Source of the DNA: Herbaspirillum chlorophenolicum
GTDB taxonomy: Bacteria > Pseudomonadota > Gammaproteobacteria > Burkholderiales > Burkholderiaceae_D
Length of the DNA: 64,000 nucleotides
Reading direction: 5' to 3'
Assembly: GCF_001189955.1 (NCBI RefSeq)
Contig: NZ_LFLT01000005.1
Coordinates: forward strand, 62,001-126,000
Position 1 is the first letter of the stretch; each line of letters starts with the position of its first letter. Below are positions 57,101-64,000 of the stretch, piece after piece. Below the pieces are notes generated by a model. That model had not been told where the DNA came from. It did no database searches and saw only the letters and a list, made by a program, of their open reading frames with translations. Position numbers and translations under genes: made by a program.

Positions 57101-58420
57101 TCAAGTCGCTTCCTTCATCGCGACAGCCTGCGCACGCGACTTGCTGCTCAATACCAGCAAGATGGTGACGCTGACCAGCGACATCAGCACCATCGGCAAA
57201 AGCGCCAGCGAATAACTCCCGGTAGCCTCCTTGACCCAGCCGTAGACGTTGACCATCAGCCCGCCCCCGATCAGGTTGGACACTGCATTGATGCCCGCCA
57301 GGCCCGCCGCCGCCGAACCGGTCGCCAGCCAACCGGTCGCCATCGCCCAGAACGGTCCTTTGAAGGAGTAGGCGCCGATCAGCACCAGCGACAGCAATAC
57401 CACCACCGGCGCCAAGGTGTGCACTGCCGAGGCCAGGCCCATGCCGGCGCCGATCAGCAGCAGCGGGATGGCCGTGTGCCAGCGGCGCTCGCGGGTACGG
57501 TCGGAATGGCGTCCCCACCAGACCATCAGCACACACGCGACGGCATACGGAATGGAATTGATGAGGCCGATCTGCATCACGCCCAGTCCAAAGGACTTGA
57601 GCAACTGCGGTTGCCACACGTTGAGCACCGAGCCGGCTGCCGACGCACAGGAACACACCAGCGCCATGCCCCATACGTGGGGATTGCTGAACAGCTTCCA
57701 GAGCGGCACATGCGCCTTGGCGGTACGCGCCGCAGTCTCTGCCGCCATCGTCCGGGTCAGCCATTCGCGCTGCCGGGTAGTGAGCCAGATTGCCTGTTCC
57801 GGCCGGTCGGTCAGGAAGAACAGGCAGACGATGCCCAGCAGTACGGTCGGCAACCCCTCGATGATGAACAGCCAGTGCCAGCCGCGCATTCCGCCGACAC
57901 CATCCATCTGCAGCAACAGCGCCGAGAACGGCGAAGCGATGAAGCTGGCGGCAGGAATCGCCACCATGAACAGCGCCACGATACGGGCGCGGTAGGCCGA
58001 CGGAATCCAGTAGGTCAGGTACAGCACGACGCCCGGAAAGAAGCCGGCTTCCGCTGCGCCCAGGATGAAGCGGACGAAATATAGGGAATGCGGCCCCTGC
58101 ACCAGCGCGGTACTGGCTGAAATCAGGCCCCAGGTAATCATGATGCGCGCCAGCCATTTCCTGGCGCCGAATCGCTGCAGCGCCAGATTGCTGGGGACTT
58201 CGAAGATGAAGTACGCGATAAAGAACAGGCTGCCCGCAAAACCGAACATCTTGGATGAAAGGCCGATGTCCTGGTTCATCTGCAGCGCCGCCATACCGAT
58301 GTTGCCGCGGTCGATGAACGCGAACAAATAGCAGAGCATCAGGAAAGGCAGCAGGCGCCAGGTGACTTTTTTCACCGTCTCCCGCTCCAGCTGCTTTTCA
58401 TCTGTCACTGTTGTCTCCAT
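57101..58420 (-). CDS. MFS transporter, anion:cation symporter (ACS) family
   Basis: Twelve-helix carrier of 439 residues for small organic anions. Motifs of the phthalate/hexuronate/glucarate group: FAFIDRGNIGMAAL, then FIFEVPSNLALQRFGARKWLARIMITWG and FFPGVVLYLTYWIP. Last gene of the operon that starts at 63387, 64 bases after the dehydrogenase. A second, related MFS gene lies in the same operon, so the two may take up different intermediates. Confidence 0.88.
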   Translation of the reverse strand: METTVTDEKQLERETVKKVTWRLLPFLMLCYLFAFIDRGNIGMAALQMNQDIGLSSKMFGFAGSLFFIAYFIFEVPSNLALQRFGARKWLARIMITWGLISASTALVQGPHSLYFVRFILGAAEAGFFPGVVLYLTYWIPSAYRARIVALFMVAIPAASFIASPFSALLLQMDGVGGMRGWHWLFIIEGLPTVLLGIVCLFFLTDRPEQAIWLTTRQREWLTRTMAAETAARTAKAHVPLWKLFSNPHVWGMALVCSCASAAGSVLNVWQPQLLKSFGLGVMQIGLINSIPYAVACVLMVWWGRHSDRTRERRWHTAIPLLLIGAGMGLASAVHTLAPVVVLLSLVLIGAYSFKGPFWAMATGWLATGSAAAGLAGINAVSNLIGGGLMVNVYGWVKEATGSYSLALLPMVLMSLVSVTILLVLSSKSRAQAVAMKEAT

Positions 58421-58484
58421 GTGTTTTCTCTTCAGGAAAATGGCCGCCGTCTTTTCATCGCGGCTGGCCTTTGATTATGATGAA

Positions 58485-59429
58485 TCAGGCGAGCGCCTGC
58501 TCCGTCTCCACTACCGCCAGCACGTTACTGGCCGCTCCCGTTCCCATCGCCACGTAGGCGCGGTCGGATACGCCGCCGATGTGGGGGCTGAGGACCACGT
58601 TGCCGATGTTTTGCAACGGATGCGGCGCGGTGAACGGCTCCTGCGCAAAGCTGTCCAGCCCGGCTGCGCGCAGCTTGCCGCTGTCCAAGGCTTCGATCAG
58701 CGCCAGCTCATCGATGAGGCCGCCGCGCGCGGTGTTCACCAGAATGGCGCCGTCCTTCATGCGCGCCAGGGATTGCGCATTGATCATGCGCTTGTTCTCA
58801 TCGGTCAGCGGGCAATGCAGGGACAGTACATCGGATTGCGCGAAAACAGTATCCAGGTCGACCAGTTCGACGCCGGCCGGCGCTTCCCTGGCAAACGGGT
58901 CATGGGCGATGACATGCATGCCCAGCGACAAGGCCGTCAGCCCCACCCGGCGGCCGATGGCGCCAAGGCCCACCAGGCCGAGGGTGCGGCCCTGGAGCTC
59001 GACGCTCTTGTGGGTCGACTTGTCCCAATGCCCCTGGCGCATACGGCCATCCAGGCCAACCACGTTCTTGGCGCAAGCGAAAATCAGCGCCCAGGTATGC
59101 TCCGCCACCGCCGGCGCGTTGGCGCCCACTGCCGCCTTCACGGCAATACCACGCTCCTGCGCCGCCTTGCTGTCGATGGTGTCGATGCCGGTGCCGTGCT
59201 TGGAAATCACACGCAGCGCCTTGCTGGCGTCCATGATACGGCCGGTGACGCTGCCGTAGCGCACGATGATGGCCACCGGCTGGTGTTGCACCGCCAGCTT
59301 CAGCAAATCTTCCTCGGTCGGCTTGGCGCCGGCGAAGACCAGTTCATAGTCGCGCAGGATCTCGACCGCTTGCGGCGCCAGGTCGGTGCCGGTCACCAGC
59401 ACCACGCCTTTCTTGCCGGCCGCAGTCAC
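58485..59429 (-). CDS. D-isomer-specific 2-hydroxyacid dehydrogenase
   Basis: NAD(P)-dependent dehydrogenase of 314 residues, SerA-like without the ACT domain. Rossmann motif GLGAIGRRVG, catalytic Arg in NTARGGLI, Glu in FAQEPF, His in SPHIGG. Its ATG at 59429 overlaps the stop of the RraA-like gene by four bases. It probably oxidises a hydroxy acid or reduces a keto acid of the operon's pathway. Confidence 0.9.
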   Translation of the reverse strand: MTAAGKKGVVLVTGTDLAPQAVEILRDYELVFAGAKPTEEDLLKLAVQHQPVAIIVRYGSVTGRIMDASKALRVISKHGTGIDTIDSKAAQERGIAVKAAVGANAPAVAEHTWALIFACAKNVVGLDGRMRQGHWDKSTHKSVELQGRTLGLVGLGAIGRRVGLTALSLGMHVIAHDPFAREAPAGVELVDLDTVFAQSDVLSLHCPLTDENKRMINAQSLARMKDGAILVNTARGGLIDELALIEALDSGKLRAAGLDSFAQEPFTAPHPLQNIGNVVLSPHIGGVSDRAYVAMGTGAASNVLAVVETEQALA

Positions 59430-60118
59430 AGGGTTTCTCCTTCCTGCAGCGCGCCGGCCTTGCGCAATGCGCTGTCCAGCCAGCCAGGGCGCAACGGGCC
59501 GCCGGTACGGATTTCGGTCAGGCGCTTGGTCTCGTCCTGTACCTTCCTGGCCGCCGCCGCCAGCAGGGTCGGTGCCTTCTCGCGCTCGACCACGACCACG
59601 CCGTCGGCATCGCCGACGATGAGGTCGCCCGGCTGCACGCTGGTGCCGCCCACCGACACCGGCCAGTTGACGCGGCCGGCGATGTTCTTGGTCGGGCCGT
59701 TGGGATTGGCGCCCACGGCATAGACCGGGAAGCCGATGTCACGGAGGGCTTCGGTATCGCGCACGGAACCGAAGATGACGATGCCGGCCAGGCCCATGGC
59801 CTTGCATTGCGACACCATGATCTCGCCCATCAGCGCGCAGGTTTCATCGCCCTTGCCGTCGATCACCAGCACGTCGCCCGGTTTGGCGATGGCCATGGCG
59901 GCGTGGATCATCAGGTTGTCGCCGGGACGCACTTCGACAGTCACGGCTGGGCCGGCGATACGCATGCCGGGCGACAGCGGGCTGATGCGGCTGCACAGCG
60001 TGCCGCGACGGCCGGCGACGTCCGCCAGGATGGATGCGGCGAACTCGGATGCCTGGGCGACGATGCCGGCGTCGACGCGTTCGATATCGCGAATGAGGTC
60101 GGGTTGGGTGGTGCTCAT
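59426..60118 (-). CDS. RraA-like / HMG-CHA aldolase-type protein
   Basis: A 230-residue protein of the RraA/4-carboxy-4-hydroxy-2-oxoadipate aldolase fold. Key stretch GDVLVIDGKGDETCALMGEIM, then IVIFGSVRDTEAL and GANPNGPTKN; the Arg-Asp pair (SVRDTE) that binds substrate and metal in the aldolases is present, so catalysis (class II retro-aldol or decarboxylation of a pyruvate-containing acid) is more likely than RNase E inhibition. Co-translated with the next gene. Confidence 0.82.
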   Translation of the reverse strand: MSTTQPDLIRDIERVDAGIVAQASEFAASILADVAGRRGTLCSRISPLSPGMRIAGPAVTVEVRPGDNLMIHAAMAIAKPGDVLVIDGKGDETCALMGEIMVSQCKAMGLAGIVIFGSVRDTEALRDIGFPVYAVGANPNGPTKNIAGRVNWPVSVGGTSVQPGDLIVGDADGVVVVEREKAPTLLAAAARKVQDETKRLTEIRTGGPLRPGWLDSALRKAGALQEGETL

Positions 60119-60157
60119 GATGATCCTTTGCTAAGCAGTTGCAGAATAGGTTGATGG

Positions 60158-61078
60158 TTAGGCGTGCGAATACATCGGCAGGCCGGCTACCGGCACGTCA
60201 GCGCGCAAGATGGAACCGGTCTGGGATTCGGTAATGAACAGGCTCTTGCCGTCCGGGCCGCCGAAGGCGAGGTTGGTGGTCGAGATGCCTGCGTTGGAGC
60301 GGATCCGCAGCAGCGGCTCGGCGAATTTGGAGAGCCTCCAGATGGAGCCGAAACCGGTGTGGGCGATATACAGGCAGCTCTCGGCATCCAGCGCCAGCCC
60401 ATCCGGGCCGGCCATGCCGCCATGCAGGTTGGCGAACACGCCGACCTTGCCCACCACGCCGCTGTTGTGCAGCGGGATACGCCAGATCTGCTGCGCGCGG
60501 GTCACCGCCACCAGCAGGTGGTTCAGTACCGGGTCGTAGACGATGCCGTTCGGGCTGGGGATGGTATTGACCAGGCAGGTAAGCTGGCCATCGGGAGACA
60601 GGCGATAGACGCGGCCGGTCGGGTCCTGCAGTCCGGTTTGTCCCTGATCGGTGAAGTAGATCTCGCCGGAGGGCCCGAATACCAGGTCGTTGACGCCCTT
60701 GAAACCTTCCGAACCTACGGTTTCCAGCAGCGGCGCGACGTCGCCGGTGTCCGGGTTCAACTGCACCAGTCCGCGCTTGTAGTCGGTGATGACGATACGG
60801 CCGTTCTTGTCGATCTTCAGGCCATTGGGCCAGCCGTCGTACTCGGCGACCAGCTCCCACTCCCCTTCTTGCGAGATGCGGAAGATGCGGCCGTACGGAA
60901 TGTCGGTGACGTACAGGCGGCCCTGGAGATCGAACGACGGCCCTTCCAGAAAAGAGTCGATCGGTAGGCCGCCGCGGTTAGCGTCGCTCCAGGAATTCTT
61001 CCTCGGCTTGCGAAAGCTGTCCGGCAACCGCGTGAAGATGGTCGTTTCAACAATGGGAGGAGGTGCGAAGAAGCTCAT
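60158..61078 (-). CDS. SMP-30/gluconolactonase-family lactonase
   Basis: Six-bladed beta-propeller hydrolase of 306 residues. Family features: LEGPSFDLQGRLYVTDIPYGRI (metal Glu), NGLKIDKNGRIVITDY, GVNDLVFGPSGEIYFTD (Asn/Asp ligands), PNGIVYDP and GPDGLALDAESCLYIAH. No signal peptide, so cytosolic. Some members open sugar-acid lactones such as galactarolactone. Placed 39 bases before the RraA-like gene. Confidence 0.88.
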   Translation of the reverse strand: MSFFAPPPIVETTIFTRLPDSFRKPRKNSWSDANRGGLPIDSFLEGPSFDLQGRLYVTDIPYGRIFRISQEGEWELVAEYDGWPNGLKIDKNGRIVITDYKRGLVQLNPDTGDVAPLLETVGSEGFKGVNDLVFGPSGEIYFTDQGQTGLQDPTGRVYRLSPDGQLTCLVNTIPSPNGIVYDPVLNHLLVAVTRAQQIWRIPLHNSGVVGKVGVFANLHGGMAGPDGLALDAESCLYIAHTGFGSIWRLSKFAEPLLRIRSNAGISTTNLAFGGPDGKSLFITESQTGSILRADVPVAGLPMYSHA

Positions 61079-61097
61079 GATCGGATTGTCCTGACAA

Positions 61098-62426
61098 TTA
61101 TTTCTGGGCCTTGGCGGGATCGCCGAGCGCGAGAGTAATCACCGCCCCCAGCAGCAGCGCACCGGCCACGAAGATCAACGGATAGGTAAAGCCCTGGGTC
61201 GCTTCCCGGATGAAACCGATCATCGACGGGCCGACGAAACCGCCCAGGTTGCCGATGGAGACGATGAGCGCCAGCCCGCCCGCCGCCGCACGACCGGTGA
61301 GAAAGCCGGAGGGAATGGCCCAGAAGGTCGCCTGGAAAGAGAGGATGGAAGCCACCGCGACGGTGATGGCGAGCATCTTCAGCAGCGGGTCATGCATGAA
61401 GGCCGAGATCGCGATCGACACCGCCGCGACGGTGATGGCGCCGGCCACGAAGAACAGGCGCTTGTCGCTGTTGTTGGCCAGCCTGGCCCACAAGGTCATG
61501 GCGATGGCGCCGACAATGTAGGGAACGGCTGCCACCAGGCCGACCTGATGCGACGGCAAGCCGAACTCCTTGATGATCTGCGGCAGCCACAAGCCGATGC
61601 TGAGCGAACCGATGATGCCGCAGAAGTTGGCGCCGGCCAGCGCGAACACGCGCCAGTTGACGAAAGCATCGCGCAGCTTGTTGCCGTGGCGCGCAGCCAG
61701 GATGTTTTGTTCGTTCGCCAGTTCGGCTTCCAGCCATTGCTGTTCGCGCGGGGTGAGCCAACGCGCCTTGGACGGACGATCCGGCAGCAAGAACAGGCAC
61801 GCCACACCCAGCAGCACAGCCGGCAGCGCCTCCAGCAACAGCAAGACCTGCCAGCCCTTGTACCCCCACAGGCCGTGCAGCTCCATCAACGCGCCGGAGA
61901 GCGGCGAACCGATGATATTGGCCACCGGAATGCCGATCAGGAAGAACGCCGTGGCCTTGCCGCGCCACTGGCCGGGGAACCACTTGGTGAAATAGAGGTA
62001 GATGCCGGGCGTGAAGCCGGCTTCGGCCATGCCCAGGAAAAAGCGCGCCAGCGCGAAGCTCTTGGGGCCGACCACGAAGGCCGTGAGCATGGAAATCACG
62101 CCCCAGGAAATCATGATGCGCGAGATCCACATGCGCGCGCCGAAGCGATGCAGCGCCAGGTTGCTGGGAATCTCGAAGAAGAAATAGCCGATGAAGAACA
62201 GTCCCGCGCCCAGGCCGAACTGCGACGGCGTCAGGCCCAGGTCCTTGTTCATGGTTAGCGCGGCGAAACCGACATTGATGCGGTCGAGGTAACTGACCAC
62301 ATAGCACAGCAGGATGAAGGGAATCAGGCGGCGCATCACCTTCTTCATCGTTGACTGTTCGCTGACGGACTGTGTTTCTGCTGCGGATGTGCTGTGCGTC
62401 ATCTGGACTTCCTGGGCTTGGCTCAT
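61098..62426 (-). CDS. MFS transporter, ACS family
   Basis: Twelve-helix carrier of 442 residues, related to the other MFS protein of this operon: YLDRINVGFAALTM, FFEIPSNLALHRFGARMWISRIMISWG, AEAGFTPGIYLYFTKWFPG. ATG 62426 chosen: GAGGGA six bases upstream and about 30 residues before helix 1; the frame from 62480 overlaps the amidohydrolase gene. Transports an organic anion of unknown identity. Confidence 0.88.
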   Translation of the reverse strand: MSQAQEVQMTHSTSAAETQSVSEQSTMKKVMRRLIPFILLCYVVSYLDRINVGFAALTMNKDLGLTPSQFGLGAGLFFIGYFFFEIPSNLALHRFGARMWISRIMISWGVISMLTAFVVGPKSFALARFFLGMAEAGFTPGIYLYFTKWFPGQWRGKATAFFLIGIPVANIIGSPLSGALMELHGLWGYKGWQVLLLLEALPAVLLGVACLFLLPDRPSKARWLTPREQQWLEAELANEQNILAARHGNKLRDAFVNWRVFALAGANFCGIIGSLSIGLWLPQIIKEFGLPSHQVGLVAAVPYIVGAIAMTLWARLANNSDKRLFFVAGAITVAAVSIAISAFMHDPLLKMLAITVAVASILSFQATFWAIPSGFLTGRAAAGGLALIVSIGNLGGFVGPSMIGFIREATQGFTYPLIFVAGALLLGAVITLALGDPAKAQK

Positions 62427-62436
62427 CGTGTTTCCC

Positions 62437-63387
62437 TCAGAAGCGATAAAGACGTGCAGGGTTATCCACCAGCAGCGCATTCAGCTGTTCGCCGGAACCG
62501 GCCCATTCGGCCATCAGGTCCAACAGGAGCGCATCGTCGGGCTTATGTTTCTCGGTCGGATGCGGCCAGTCGCTGCCCCACAGCACTTGTGTCGGGGCCG
62601 CGCTCATCAGCGCGCGGGCCAGCGGCGCGACGTCGCCATAGGCGGGCGCACCGGCCTTGCTTGACAGGTAGGCGCCGGACAGCTTGATGTAGGCGCGCTT
62701 GTCCTTCATCAGGCCGACGACGAATGCATAGACAGGATGGGAAGCGCTGTCCTGCAATGGAATGCGGGCGAAGTGGTCGAACACCACGGGAACCGGAAGG
62801 CGCGACAGCATTTCGCGGTTGGCCAGCAGCTCGTCGTTGGACATGTTGACCTGCATGTGCCAGCCCAGGTGCGCCACGCGGCGCGCCAATGGTTCGATCA
62901 TGGCCGCGCTCGTCACGGAACCGATGGCCAGATTGAAGCGCAAACCCCTGATGCCTGCCTTGTCCAGTCGTACCAATTCCGCATCGGTCACACCGGTATC
63001 CAGGACGGCGACACCGCGTGCCGACGCCCCGAGTTGTTCCAGCGCGTCCAAGGTGCAGCGGTTGTCCGTGCCGTAAGCCGAAGGCGTCACCACGACGTTG
63101 CGCGAGACGCCCAACCGCTGCTGCAGCCTGCGGTACATCGCAACGGTGGCCGGCGGATGCAACAGCTTGGCGCCGGGCGCCCAGGGGAAGCGGTCGTCAT
63201 AGATATGCATGTGGCAATCGCATGCATTGGCCGGCAGCCTGGCGGAGATGCGCTCGCTACCGGAGGAATGCGGAAATGCCTCGTCGGCCGCCATCGCGGA
63301 TGCGCCGCATGCCGCCGCGCCCAACCCTGCCGTCAGCGCCGCTGCCTGGCGCAGGAATGCACGACGTGTCTGCCCTGTCTTCAACAT
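62437..63387 (-). CDS. Exported amidohydrolase 2 / COG3618-type hydrolase
   Basis: A 316-residue metal-dependent TIM-barrel hydrolase with a Tat-type signal (TRRAFLRQAAALTAG, cleavage after ASAMA). After it: CDCHMHIYDDRFPW (HxH metal pair), MQVNMSNDEL, VFDHFARIP and LWGSDWPHPTEKHKPDD (catalytic Asp). The fold matches 2-pyrone-4,6-dicarboxylate hydrolase and D-galactarolactone isomerase. Those enzymes are cytosolic; an exported copy is unusual. ATG 63387 with GGAG is preferred to ATG 63399. First gene of the operon. Confidence 0.85.
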   Translation of the reverse strand: MLKTGQTRRAFLRQAAALTAGLGAAACGASAMAADEAFPHSSGSERISARLPANACDCHMHIYDDRFPWAPGAKLLHPPATVAMYRRLQQRLGVSRNVVVTPSAYGTDNRCTLDALEQLGASARGVAVLDTGVTDAELVRLDKAGIRGLRFNLAIGSVTSAAMIEPLARRVAHLGWHMQVNMSNDELLANREMLSRLPVPVVFDHFARIPLQDSASHPVYAFVVGLMKDKRAYIKLSGAYLSSKAGAPAYGDVAPLARALMSAAPTQVLWGSDWPHPTEKHKPDDALLLDLMAEWAGSGEQLNALLVDNPARLYRF

Positions 63388-63513
63388 CTTTGTCTCCATG
63401 TTTTTTCCGCGCCGGCAATGGCCGGCTGCATCGTTTGGAGGGCAGTCTACGCGCCGTTTTTTTTAATGTATATTTGCTTTTATTTTGTATTCCATAACTT
63501 TCAGGAATGAATC
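63388..63513. promoter_or_regulatory. Divergent control region of the lactonase operon and LysR gene
   Basis: 126 bases, strikingly AT-rich from 63449 to 63500. TTAT-N10-ATAA near 63480-63497 is a possible LysR-type half-site pair. It must hold both promoters; no hexamer pair was clear enough to call. Confidence 0.45.
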
Positions 63514-64000
63514 ATGGACTATCGCGACCTCAAGTATTTCGAGGTGATTGCAGAGGAAGGGCATGTAGGGCGTGCGGCGGAGCGGCTCTACAAGACGCAG
63601 CCGGCCCTGACCAAATGCATCGACCGCCTGGAAGAACAACTGGGAGCGCCGCTATTCGAGCGCGCAGGGCGAGGCATTCGCCTGACCGCCGTAGGGACGA
63701 CGCTGCTGGCGCGCTCGCGCCAGATCACGCTGATGATGGACGACACCGCCCGTGAGATCGGCGACTATGCCAATGGGCGTGCGGGCAACATCCGGCTGGG
63801 GTGCATTCCCACCCTTGCCGAGCACATCCTTCCATCGGTTTGTGAAGAGCTGCTGCTGGAAGCGGATAAAGTCACCATCGACCTGAAGGTCTCGATGAAC
63901 GATGCGTTACTGGAAGGCCTCAAGGCCGGTGAACTGGATATTGTGCTGGGGCCGGTGATCCAGAGCGACGATGTGTTCCAGACTGAAGAGATCAAGCATG
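63514..64000 (+). CDS. LysR-family transcriptional regulator (3' partial)
   Basis: The frame from ATG 63514 (AGGA upstream) runs open to the right edge, 162 codons visible. N-terminal winged helix: DLKYFEVIAEEGHVGRAAERLYKTQPALTKCIDRLEEQLGAPLFER, followed by GIRLTAVGTTLLARS; the start of the ligand-binding domain (GNIRLGCIPT) is present. Divergent from the lactonase/amidohydrolase operon, so it is probably its substrate-responsive activator. Confidence 0.92.
   Translation, partial: MDYRDLKYFEVIAEEGHVGRAAERLYKTQPALTKCIDRLEEQLGAPLFERAGRGIRLTAVGTTLLARSRQITLMMDDTAREIGDYANGRAGNIRLGCIPTLAEHILPSVCEELLLEADKVTIDLKVSMNDALLEGLKAGELDIVLGPVIQSDDVFQTEEIKH

Overview
The window is a GC-rich chromosomal segment of a betaproteobacterium, most likely Oxalobacteraceae and Herbaspirillum-like. 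This is inferred from gene content and protein style: many TctD/TctE-type regulators, ACS-family MFS carriers, Liv-type ABC importers, a two-ORF pqiA, and a 323-residue ThyA. No plasmid, phage, IS or CRISPR hallmark was seen; genes are densely packed on both strands.

Layout. 1-767: tail of a diguanylate cyclase. 1-2.2 kb: a 60-aa membrane ORF, then a ~0.7 kb structured leader with a 15-codon upstream ORF, feeding mgtA (2.2-4.9 kb). 5.0-8.7 kb (minus): DUF1345 membrane protein, a SecD-P1-head-like lipoprotein coupled to a 72-aa ORF, and a two-component system. 9.1-12 kb: Fiu-like TonB receptor with PiuC hydroxylase behind a Fur-like site. 12-13.4 kb: MdtD-like efflux protein. 13.5-19.8 kb: SsuBC/TauBC-like importer with two duplicated binding proteins, divergent from a second two-component system. 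19.9-25 kb: tRNA-Val(CAC), dnaQ, rnhA, a methyltransferase, gloB, mltD. 25-30.6 kb: yejABEF. 30.9-33.6 kb: fabI and a DEAD-box helicase with a structured leader. 33.7-37.3 kb: pqiA-pqiA-pqiB-pqiC, the second pqiA frameshifted. 37.6-39.8 kb: leuA with a leucine-rich leader peptide. 39.9-42.2 kb: egtD-egtB. 42.5-46.9 kb: ABC exporter, old yellow enzyme, DedA, small membrane protein. 46.9-55.8 kb: GntR regulator and an operon with a Liv importer (permease and both ATPases fused in one protein), two dehydrogenases and a beta-keto acid cleavage enzyme. 56-57 kb: thyA. 57.1-64 kb: a LysR regulator divergent from a six-gene operon (exported amidohydrolase, MFS, SMP-30 lactonase, RraA-like, 2-hydroxyacid dehydrogenase, MFS).

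Functional themes. The two catabolic clusters each combine transporter, enzymes and a divergent regulator, so they look like self-contained substrate-utilisation modules with unknown substrates. Post-initiation control is visible at three places: the mgtA leader, the leuA attenuator and the helicase leader. The most interesting sequence-level observations are the mgtA upstream ORF with mutually exclusive hairpins, the leuA leader peptide whose promoter abuts its ATG (predicting a leaderless mRNA), a 162-bp nested palindrome in the 5' leader of the Liv operon, the LivM-LivG-LivF fusion, and the broken second pqiA.

All calls come from reading the sequence; no database search was run. Start codons were reassigned from the longest ORF where a ribosome binding site, signal peptide or family N-terminus argued for it.
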